From: an uncultured Scytonema sp.
Lineage (GTDB): Bacteria > Cyanobacteriota > Cyanobacteriia > Cyanobacteriales > Nostocaceae
Direction: 5' to 3'
Length of the DNA stretch: 41,742 nucleotides
NCBI GenBank assembly: GCA_937873135.1
Contig: CALMVQ010000196.1
Location: 1-41,742, forward strand
Below the pieces are notes generated by a model. It ran no database searches. It worked only from the letters and a program-made list of their open reading frames with translations, and had not been told where the DNA came from. This document shows, one piece after another, positions 35,471 through 41,742 of the stretch (position 1 is the stretch's first letter; the number at the start of each line of letters is the position of its first letter). The position numbers and the translations under genes were made by a program.

Positions 35471-35565
35471 AATTTAGTTAACTTAAATAAATTTCACGTT
35501 TTGACTGACGCTGGAACGCGGAGAAAAATTTTTGAACGAAAAAAATAGGCTTTAACAATAATTAT

Positions 35566-35657
35566 AGGACTTACGCAAGAGTGCTTGAAAAACGAACCCT
35601 AAGAGGCTTAAAGTATACAAAGGAATAAAAGTTTGAGAGACTTTTTGCGTGAATCCT
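35566..35657. repeat. short inverted-repeat element (92 bp), possible MITE
   Basis: AGGACTTACGCAAGAG at the left and, in reverse complement, AGGATTCACGCAAAAAG at the right match at 11 of the first 13 bases. The interior is about 60 bp and non-coding. TAGGACTTACGCA-type ends recur in cyanobacterial genomes as I recall, often at transposon termini. It is the first recognisable item in the 680-bp gap before the CHAT-STAND gene; between it and 35884 I see no gene. Confidence 0.5.
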
Positions 35658-35884
35658 TAAGTGTTTAAGCGGACATGATATGGCATTCGGTTTTATTTTT
35701 GAAAAAATTAGGTATTTTTCGGGTGCGTTAACGTTTCTCTAATACACCATTCTCAGGGTTTTGGTGCTGTACTTTCAGTGCTAACACACCATACATATCT
35801 TTTCAAAAATTAAATATGCGTCGTATATAATAGCAATTCTTAATACTTAGTGATCGCTGGAGTTGATTGTTATTGTTGAGCCAG

Positions 35885-36010
35885 TGTTGAGCTAAAAGGA
35901 TGAAAAGAAAAATTAAACCGCACCGTTCCCACCCTCATCTCACCCAAGTTTTTGCGCTATGGCTGGGAACGTTTCTACTTTGCACTTCACTAACTTAGGT
36001 CGAACAAGTA
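35885..36010 (+). pseudogene. truncated duplicate of the ChaN-family gene 5-prime end
   Basis: From ATG 35900 the sequence matches the intact gene at 38948 over 111 bp with about 10 mismatches and no gap (about 91%). It encodes MKRKIKPHRSHPHLTQVFAL then WLGTFLLCTSLT, and a TAG at 35996-35998 replaces the TAT of the intact copy. A further 15 bp upstream of the ATG (TTGAGCnAAAA) also match. Similarity ends at about 36010, and the remaining 140 bp to the next gene have no coding content. It is a signal-peptide stub with no likely function. Confidence 0.88.
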
Positions 36011-36150
36011 TCTTTTTATACGAAATTGCATCAAGTGGTACTCACCACTTAGATTATGGGCTTTTGCGTGAACGATTGCATGTTGTTTGCGAAAACTTGG
36101 TAATTTATGTGTTTTTATCTAGTAGATACGAAAAGCTTGGAGAGTAAAAC

Positions 36151-38793
36151 ATGGGGAAGCAACAAAATAATAATAGTAATGCCACGAGTAGCAATACTCC
36201 TGTCAAAACAATTTTGATTCTGGCAGCAAATCCTACAGATACCTCACGGCTACGACTAGATGTAGAAGTGCGGGAAATTGAAGAAGGATTACAACGTGCT
36301 TCAAAAGGCAGACAATTTAAGTTAGTACAAAAATGGGCAGGGCGATCACGTGACTTTTACCGGGCAATCTTAGAACACAAACCTCAGATAGTACATTTCT
36401 GTGGGCATGGTACAAGCGTTGATGGAATTATTTTAGAGGATGATACCGGACAACCAATCCTAGTTGATCAACAAGCTCTTTCAAAACTGTTTAAACTATT
36501 TGCAGTTAAGGGGGTTGAGTGCGTCGTCTTAAATGCTTGTTACTCTCAACAACAGGCTGATGCTATTAGCCAATACATTAAGTATGTCATTGGTATGAAT
36601 CAGGCTCTTGGTGATAAAGCGGCGATCACTTTTGCTGTGGCATTCTACGATGCACTTGCTGCTGGAGAAACAGTACAATTTGCTTTTGACTTGGGTTGTT
36701 CACAACTTGTTGGATTAAAAGAAGACCAAACGCCAGTACTGAAGACAACATTAATTCATCCTGCTGACATTCAGTTTGAAGCTGGTGATATTCCTCCTAA
36801 CCCATACCTTGGATTATCTGCTTTTGGTGAAAAAGATGCAGCGTTCTTTTTTGGGCGGGAGAAGTTTACCAATGAATTGTTTGAGATGGCTCACCACCAA
36901 CAATTAGTTGCAGTTATTGGTGCAAGTGGTAGTGGAAAATCTTCTGTTGTATTTGCTGGATTAATTCCTAAATTGAGAGAAGAAGGCATTTGGTTAATTG
37001 AATCATTGCGTCCTAAAAGCCAACCATTTGATGAACTAGCCCTAGCTTTAGTGCGTCAATTAGAACCAAATCTTGATGGTGTAGACAAAGTTATCAAAGT
37101 TGGTAAACTGGCAGATAGTCTTAAAAAAGGTGAAGTTAAGCTGCATCAGATAGCGTCTCAAATCTTAGAAAATAAACACAATAAACGCTTTTTGTTAGTT
37201 GTAGATCAGTTTGAAGAACTTTACACTCAATGTCAAAATAAGGAAGAACAACAGTATTTTCCTGATACGTTGTTGGCTGCTATTCATCAAAAAAGTATAA
37301 CATTAGTTTTTACATTGCGTGCTGACTTTTATGGATATGTCCTCTCTTATCTTCCTTTTTGTGAGGCATTGCAGCAATTCAAACACACGCCACTGGGCTT
37401 AATGCGTCGAGAAGAATTACGGGCAGCCATTGAACAACCTGCTCAAAAATTAAATGTACAATTACAAACTCATTTAGCCGAAAGAATACTGGATGATGTC
37501 GGGTTTGAACCGGGCAATTTACCGTTACTAGAATTTGCTTTGACACAATTGTGGGATAACCAGAGAGATGGTGAACTGACTCACAAAGCATATGATGACA
37601 TTGGTGGTATCAAGCAAGCACTAGTGAAACACGCAGAACAAGTTTATTCCAGACTAAGCCAGTCACAACAGCCGCAAGCACAACAAGTTTTTCTGGCATT
37701 AGTGCGATTGGGTGAAGCAACAGAAGATACTAGGCGAGTTGCTACTGTTTCGGATATTGGAAGACAAAATTGGGAATTAGTGACTCATTTAGCGGGTTCC
37801 GAAGTACGGTTGGTAGTGACAGGACGTAATGATAAATCTTCTGAAGAAACAGTAGAAGTTGTTCATGAAGCATTAATTCGTGAATGGAAACGTTTACAAG
37901 AATGGATTGATAATAATCGAGAGTCATTAATACAACAACGCAAAATTGAAGCAAGAGCAAATGAGTGGAGAGATAAGGGAAAATCAAAGGATTATTTGCT
38001 TGGGGGTAAACATTTAACCGAAGCTAAAGCGTTTCAAAAAGAACACGCTGCGCTCTTTACACTATCAGATTTGGCAAGTGAGTTTATTCAAAAAAGCATC
38101 CAAATTCGTCGTAGTAAATCATTGAGAACAACTGCTTTAGCAGCAATTCCTATTGTGATTGCATTTATGGGTGTTGTGCCAGCTTTTAGAAGACAAAGTG
38201 AACAAACCGCTTGGAGAACGATTCAAAATTCTAAAAATTCTGGGGCTCGTGAAGCGCTTGAGACTCTAACTGAAGGATGTTGGGCGCAGCATCAGTTGCC
38301 TTTGATGCATAATTCACTAGTAACTTTTCTGTTTGGTGGTTGCGCCAACCTCAAAAGTGCCAACCTCGAAAATGCCTTCCTCTCTGGTGCCAACCTCGAA
38401 AATGCCTTCCCTGAGATCTTGCACCTTATCAATAAGGGCTGTTATCTACTGTTTATCCTACGTAATTACAAGCTTTTTGGGCTTGTATTTTCGCAACAAG
38501 GTAGTGGTGCAAGATCTGAGTTCCTCTCTACAGCCTTCCTCTCTGGTGCCAACCTCTCTGGTACCAACCTCAGATTTGCCGACCTCTCTGGTGCCAACCT
38601 CGAAAATGCCCACCTCTCTGGTACCAACCTCGAAAATGCCTTCCTCAAATTTACCAATTTGCAAACAGCGAAATATACAGACAAGAATACTAGTCCTGAG
38701 ACGTGTCAACCTTTCTCTGATAAATACCCATGTCCTACCATTTTCCCCTCTAATTTTGACCCAAAAGCAGCAGGGATGATATTGGTAAAATGA
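36151..38793 (+). CDS. CHAT protease - STAND ATPase - pentapeptide repeat membrane protein
   Basis: 880 residues. Residues 18-200 are a CHAT caspase-like domain with His86 in VHFCGHGTSVDGI and Cys130 in CVVLNACYSQQQ, the expected dyad. NPYLGLSAFGEKDAAFFFGR opens a STAND NTPase of the nSTAND1 type: Walker A GASGSGKSS (257-265), Walker B FLLVVDQFEEL (347-357), sensor-like LRADFYGY and the winged-helix VVHEALIREWKRLQEWI. A hydrophobic helix (ALAAIPIVIAFMGVVP, about 660-675) suggests membrane anchoring. The tail from about 731 is a pentapeptide-repeat array (ANLENAFLSGANLENAF) instead of the more common WD40 repeats, closed by a FDPKAAGMILVK end. The array is broken by 38 foreign residues from a 110-bp inverted-repeat element. 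GGAGAG upstream supports the start. A role as a trigger-activated protease in stress, cell death or phage defence is inference from the family. Confidence 0.92.
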   Translation: MGKQQNNNSNATSSNTPVKTILILAANPTDTSRLRLDVEVREIEEGLQRASKGRQFKLVQKWAGRSRDFYRAILEHKPQIVHFCGHGTSVDGIILEDDTGQPILVDQQALSKLFKLFAVKGVECVVLNACYSQQQADAISQYIKYVIGMNQALGDKAAITFAVAFYDALAAGETVQFAFDLGCSQLVGLKEDQTPVLKTTLIHPADIQFEAGDIPPNPYLGLSAFGEKDAAFFFGREKFTNELFEMAHHQQLVAVIGASGSGKSSVVFAGLIPKLREEGIWLIESLRPKSQPFDELALALVRQLEPNLDGVDKVIKVGKLADSLKKGEVKLHQIASQILENKHNKRFLLVVDQFEELYTQCQNKEEQQYFPDTLLAAIHQKSITLVFTLRADFYGYVLSYLPFCEALQQFKHTPLGLMRREELRAAIEQPAQKLNVQLQTHLAERILDDVGFEPGNLPLLEFALTQLWDNQRDGELTHKAYDDIGGIKQALVKHAEQVYSRLSQSQQPQAQQVFLALVRLGEATEDTRRVATVSDIGRQNWELVTHLAGSEVRLVVTGRNDKSSEETVEVVHEALIREWKRLQEWIDNNRESLIQQRKIEARANEWRDKGKSKDYLLGGKHLTEAKAFQKEHAALFTLSDLASEFIQKSIQIRRSKSLRTTALAAIPIVIAFMGVVPAFRRQSEQTAWRTIQNSKNSGAREALETLTEGCWAQHQLPLMHNSLVTFLFGGCANLKSANLENAFLSGANLENAFPEILHLINKGCYLLFILRNYKLFGLVFSQQGSGARSEFLSTAFLSGANLSGTNLRFADLSGANLENAHLSGTNLENAFLKFTNLQTAKYTDKNTSPETCQPFSDKYPCPTIFPSNFDPKAAGMILVK
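38411..38520. mobile_element. 110-bp miniature inverted-repeat element inserted in frame in the CHAT-STAND gene
   Basis: Terminal repeats CTGAGATCTTGCACC (38411-38425) and GGTGCAAGATCTGAG (38506-38520) are reverse complements at 14 of 15 positions. TTCC occurs directly on both sides (38407-38410 and 38521-38524), as a 4-bp target duplication. Element plus duplication is 114 bp, 38 codons, with no stop in the gene frame. Removing it joins NAF to LSTAFLSGA and restores the five-residue periodicity. It encodes no transposase, so it must be mobilised in trans. A lone similar end occurs at 3781-3795. Confidence 0.88.
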
Positions 38794-38947
38794 TAAATTT
38801 ATTGTAACCGTTCAGGGGGGAGCGCCCTTGAAGATACCTATTGCCTGATTAATCGGTGAAGCCCAGATATTAGATGAAAATTTCGATTTTTATTTTCCCA
38901 GAGTGATGGAAGAGCGTTATATGAAATCCGCTTGTTGAGCGAAAAAG

Positions 38948-39865
38948 ATGAAAAGACAAATGAAAACCCAGCGTTCCCACCCTCATCTCACCCAAGTTTT
39001 CGCGCTATGGCTGGGAATGTTTCTACTTTGCACTTCACCAACTTATGCCGAACAAGTAGAAACTTCCTGTACTGAAAAATTCGTTGCCAGTAAGTGCGTT
39101 ACAGATTTGTCACAAATCTTCACAGCACTGGCACAAGCGAAGGTAGTGTATCTAGGAGAGACTCACGATAGTTCCGAAGATCACCAAAACCAGCTAAAAA
39201 TTATTAAAGAACTCTACAAACGGCATCCCAAAATTGCGATCGCAATGGAAATGTTTCAGCGTCCTTATCAAGAAGTTGTCAATCAATATCTTGCAGGGAA
39301 ACTGACAGAAAAAGAATTTGTAGAGAAAAGCGAGTATGAAAAACGCTGGGGTTTTCCTTGGGAAAATTACGCTCCCATTTTCCGGTTTGCTAAAGAAAAG
39401 CAACTGCCTGTCTTAGCTGTAAATACCCCTGCTGAAATAACCCGTAAAGTTAGTCGTGAAGGTTTGGAAAGTCTCACACCATCCGAACGGCAATACATTC
39501 CTCCCTTCTCAGAAATTCGCACAGACAATCAAGAGTATCGCCAACGGTTACAGCAAGTCTTTCAACAACATCAAGCTGCAAGTCATGGCAGTAACACTGA
39601 TTTTGAACGCTTCTTCCTAGCACAAGTGCTATGGGATGAAACAATGGCAGATGGTGTTGCCAAGTTTGTCAAAACTCATCCAGATTATCAAGTAGTTGTG
39701 TTAGCTGGGCAGGGACACATCATGTATGGCTACGGTATTCCCAGCCGCGTCGCCCGTCGTCTCAACGCTAAGCTCATTCAGCGTTCTGTGTTGCTGAGTC
39801 CACCTGATGAAACCGCACCCAAAGATCGGGCGATCGCCGACTTTATCTTTTCTAATACCATATAA
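38948..39865 (+). CDS. ChaN family exported protein
   Basis: 305 residues. An N-terminal signal peptide (FALWLGMFLLCTSPTYA) is likely cleaved after AYA-like TYA; the Cys in FLLC lacks a proper lipobox. The ChaN/TIKI-type domain begins at AQAKVVYLGETHDSSEDHQN (68-79 contains the GETH motif), followed by AIAMEMFQRPYQEVV, AVNTPAEITRKVSREGLESL and VVVLAGQGHIMYGYGIPSRV with the second conserved GxGH motif. Family members bind heme or iron (ChaN) or act as metalloproteases (TIKI/TraB); the role here is unknown. Its first 111 bp are duplicated before the CHAT-STAND gene. It starts 155 bp after the CHAT-STAND stop. Confidence 0.88.
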   Translation: MKRQMKTQRSHPHLTQVFALWLGMFLLCTSPTYAEQVETSCTEKFVASKCVTDLSQIFTALAQAKVVYLGETHDSSEDHQNQLKIIKELYKRHPKIAIAMEMFQRPYQEVVNQYLAGKLTEKEFVEKSEYEKRWGFPWENYAPIFRFAKEKQLPVLAVNTPAEITRKVSREGLESLTPSERQYIPPFSEIRTDNQEYRQRLQQVFQQHQAASHGSNTDFERFFLAQVLWDETMADGVAKFVKTHPDYQVVVLAGQGHIMYGYGIPSRVARRLNAKLIQRSVLLSPPDETAPKDRAIADFIFSNTI

Positions 39866-39987
39866 GCACTTCTTGAAAGTAAACGGTAAAGCCATTGTTT
39901 ACATTCTTTTGCTATGCTAGAAGTTATGCAAAAGCAAGAGTGTTAAATAGCTATCCATTGGCCGTTTCGGGGACAGGAGGGTTTACT

Positions 39988-40197
39988 ATGCTAACTACTG
40001 CACAAGAAATATATACGCAAATTATCCACACTTTGTCACCGACTGAAAGACTACGCTTAGCAACTCTTATCCTCAACGATCTGGTTCAGCAAAATGTATC
40101 TGTTATTGACCAAAGTGATACTTGGACTGAGCAAGATCAACATGACATAACGAACTTTTCCTTGCAATACGCAGCTGCGGTTTTCACTGAGGACTAG
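39988..40197 (+). CDS. type II antitoxin-like small protein
   Basis: 69 residues from the ATG at 39988, which has GGAGGG 8 nt upstream; the upstream in-frame sequence (from 39895) is not needed. The sequence begins MLTTAQEIYTQIIHTLSPTE and continues RLRLATLILNDLV, an acidic helical protein of a type that precedes MazF/PemK or PIN toxins in cyanobacteria. The C-terminus (WTEQDQHDITNFSLQYAAAV) is the likely toxin-binding part. It lies 11 bp before the toxin gene, so the two are co-transcribed and probably autoregulated (inference from such pairs). Confidence 0.8.
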   Translation: MLTTAQEIYTQIIHTLSPTERLRLATLILNDLVQQNVSVIDQSDTWTEQDQHDITNFSLQYAAAVFTED

Positions 40198-40208
40198 GAG
40201 ATAACTGA

Positions 40209-40565
40209 GTGACATTCAACCCTGGTGATGTTGTCACAGTCGATTTTCCCGGTGTCAGTGGCGTTAAACGTCGCCCTGCTGTAGTTCTGTCATCAACCAC
40301 TTATCACGCAACTCGTCCTGATGTGATAGTTGGACTCATCACTACCCAAACAACTTCTCTAGGTACTACTGACTACGTACTTCAAGATTGGGCTACAGCA
40401 GGTTTACGAGTTGCGTCTGTTTTCCGCAGTTTTATTGTTACTCTGCCACCCTCGGCTAATTTAGTACTTATTGGGCATCTATCAGAACGTGATTGGAAGG
40501 ATGTTCGTGCTTGTGTGAAAGTAGCTCTTGCAGAGCTGGATGACTCACCAGATACTCTGTCTTAA
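40209..40565 (+). CDS. MazF/PemK-family toxin (endoribonuclease)
   Basis: 118 residues starting at GTG with AGGAG 9 nt upstream. Typical MazF/PemK layout: FNPGDVVTVDFPGVSGVKRR, then RPAVVLSSTTYHATRPDVIV, with the conserved Arg of KRRPAVV, and the later FIVTLPPSANLVLIGHLSER, where a Ser/Thr-containing strand completes the active site. Members cleave mRNA in a sequence-specific manner. It is paired with the antitoxin directly upstream. There is no sign of truncation. It flanks the island with the CHAT-STAND gene. Confidence 0.88.
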   Translation: MTFNPGDVVTVDFPGVSGVKRRPAVVLSSTTYHATRPDVIVGLITTQTTSLGTTDYVLQDWATAGLRVASVFRSFIVTLPPSANLVLIGHLSERDWKDVRACVKVALAELDDSPDTLS

Positions 40566-40619
40566 CCGTAAATACGTATTTACCAGCTTCCTTTTGTTGT
40601 ATTCTTCTCGCTTGCCGAT

Positions 40620-41426
40620 TTAAATTTTCAACCTTTCCACAAACGGTTCAAAGGCTGGAATCAATTCCGGATCACTGACAACTAGAGTCGGGAAAGAGAG
40701 ATCGCTGTAATCTTCCCCTGGTAATAATGGAAATGGTTCTGACTTTAATGATATCCAAGTACCGCCAGCTGCTTGAAGAATAACCCACGCAGCTGCAAAG
40801 TCCCAAACTTTTGGTGTTGCTTCGATACCTGCCAAAACTGCTCCTGAAGCAACCGTAAGGAAATTGTAGCTAGCAACACCCAGCATCCGAAGTTTGCAGG
40901 GGAAGTCTTTTTGGATGATGGCGGTGCTACGAGAGCATAGGTTAAAAAAATGATTGCTACTGATCGCATCACTACTCGTATGGATAGGGTGGCGATCGCG
41001 AAACGCCCCAGTTGGTACTGTTAACCCAGATGAACCTTCCCAGAAGCCGTGAAAACTTTGGTCCATTGGTGGTACGTAAACATATCCAAACACTGGTGTG
41101 CCTTGATACAATAATCCTAGAGAAATTGACCAAATAGGAATGCCGCGTGTAAAGTTAGTGGTGCCGTCTAAGGGGTCAATCACCCAGCACCACTCCGTCC
41201 CTGGAAAAATCCGATCGCTCTCTTCGCTCAAGATACCGTAACCAGAAAAAGTCGATGCGATCGCATCACTAATTTCTTGATCCGCCCATTGATCTGCTTG
41301 CGTTACCAAACTACCATCAGCTTTTTGCAAAGCCTGCACCTGCCCAAACTCCTGCATCAGTTGCTTTCCCACTCTGGCGGTAGTGGTTTGAGAAAATTCC
41401 AGAATCGTCGTCCAAAATTCAGTCAT
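40620..41426 (-). CDS. inositol monophosphatase family protein
   Basis: 268 residues of the lithium-sensitive, Mg-dependent phosphatase family. Metal ligands: Glu68/Glu69 in GILSEES, Asp84 and Asp87 in WVIDPLDGTTNFTRG, and the C-terminal Asp in VWDFAAAWVILQAAGG. The length is normal. Substrates in the family include inositol 1-phosphate, histidinol phosphate and 3-prime-phosphoadenosine 5-prime-phosphate; which one applies here cannot be told. It is convergent with the toxin gene and is preceded by a 70-bp tandem repeat array (41487 onwards) on its promoter side. Confidence 0.92.
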   Translation of the reverse strand: MTEFWTTILEFSQTTTARVGKQLMQEFGQVQALQKADGSLVTQADQWADQEISDAIASTFSGYGILSEESDRIFPGTEWCWVIDPLDGTTNFTRGIPIWSISLGLLYQGTPVFGYVYVPPMDQSFHGFWEGSSGLTVPTGAFRDRHPIHTSSDAISSNHFFNLCSRSTAIIQKDFPCKLRMLGVASYNFLTVASGAVLAGIEATPKVWDFAAAWVILQAAGGTWISLKSEPFPLLPGEDYSDLSFPTLVVSDPELIPAFEPFVERLKI

Positions 41427-41486
41427 TTGATCGATAGGTAATGGATGGTGGTTAGTAGATCGTTCTTATTAGAATAACTAACAATT

Positions 41487-41742
41487 GTACGGGCGGGTTT
41501 AATCTAAATCATTTGTCAGCCCCTAAGATATCGGATCAAACCCGCCCCTACCAACTGTACGGGCGGGTTTGATCTAGATCATTTGTCAGCCTCGAAGATA
41601 TCGGATCAAACCCGCCCCTACCAACTGTACGGGCGGGTTTGATCTAAATCATTTGTCAGCCTCGAAGATATCCGCTCAAACCCGCCCCTACCAACTGTAC
41701 GGGCGGGTTTGATCTAGATCATTTGTCAGCCTCGAAGATATC
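41487..41742. repeat. tandem array of 70-bp hairpin-ended repeats, running off the window
   Basis: Units start at 41491, 41561, 41631 and 41701 (period 70 bp exactly); the fourth is cut by the window end. Each begins GGGCGGGTTTGATCTA and ends GGATCAAACCCGCCCCTACC, so each can fold with its GGGCGGGTTT and AAACCCGCCC ends paired. Copies differ at only a few positions. In reverse complement it matches the stem of the 7632-7846 array. No gene lies in it. Confidence 0.92.

Noticed and set aside
35959-36147. 62-codon frame before the CHAT-STAND gene
   Set aside because: It begins in a shifted frame of the duplicated chaN stub and has no ribosome-binding site or recognisable product.
38333-38779. 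148-codon frame overlapping the pentapeptide region, and opposite-strand frames there
   Set aside because: They are products of the 15-bp pentapeptide codon periodicity in other frames; the main frame has domain support.
41487-41742. Possible CRISPR array
   Set aside because: Units are identical head to tail without variable spacers; it is a simple tandem repeat.

Overview
The window comes from a cyanobacterial chromosome, most likely a filamentous heterocyst-forming member of the Nostocales. The evidence is the chlorophyll synthase gene (chlG), hemE, the small cyanobacterial DUF2862 and DUF3727 genes, a cyanobacterial type of Ser/Thr-kinase/histidine-kinase hybrid, more than twenty GCGATCGC (HIP1) palindromes, and heptanucleotide repeats of the GGGAGTA type. 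The genus cannot be fixed from sequence reading alone.

Layout. 1-3060: a leftward group (GNAT acetyltransferase, RuvX, DUF3727) and a small unknown gene. 3060-3950: a repeat-rich non-coding stretch. 3950-12200: a kinase/histidine-kinase hybrid lacking the usual AAA ATPase module, an extended SDR, HemE, a membrane protein, a lipoprotein sugar-binding protein and a glycosyltransferase. 12200-14330: decayed material (IS630-type and IS1-type transposase remnants, a Uma2 nuclease-fold gene, an unknown gene). 14330-22630: an S66 peptidase, a peptidoglycan-binding/HEAT membrane protein, an EamA transporter, a Ppx/GppA phosphatase, a UbiA prenyltransferase and small membrane proteins, plus a stranded PEP-CTERM tail. 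22640-30780: a leftward cell-surface polysaccharide locus (permease, ATPase with Wzt-like C-terminus, methyltransferase with coiled coil, two double-domain GT2 enzymes). 31080-34130: a rightward conserved group (DUF2862, ArsA/Get3-like protein with a degenerate P-loop, ChlG, a cysteine-containing membrane protein). 34510-41430: a zinc alcohol dehydrogenase, then an island-like stretch with a CHAT-protease/STAND-ATPase/pentapeptide protein, a ChaN-family protein, a MazF/PemK-type toxin-antitoxin pair and an inositol monophosphatase. The window ends inside a 70-bp tandem repeat array.

The most interesting part is 35.8-39.1 kb. A 5-prime fragment of the ChaN-family gene, about 91% identical to the intact copy and closed by a nonsense codon, lies just before the CHAT-STAND gene, while the intact copy lies just after it. 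The CHAT-STAND gene therefore appears to have arrived within a roughly 3-kb event that duplicated the start of its neighbour. Its pentapeptide array carries a 110-bp inverted-repeat element flanked by a 4-bp duplication (TTCC). The net 114 bp keeps the frame, and removing it in thought restores the pentapeptide register exactly. CHAT-STAND proteins are candidates for self-destruction or defence proteases, so this looks like an immune-type gene carrying a recent mobile-element insertion.

A second theme is repeats built into proteins. Heptamer repeats supply the C-terminus of HemE and a loop of the EamA transporter, a palindromic insertion with 20-bp direct repeats adds residues to the S66 peptidase, and similar linker sequence occurs in the kinase hybrid.
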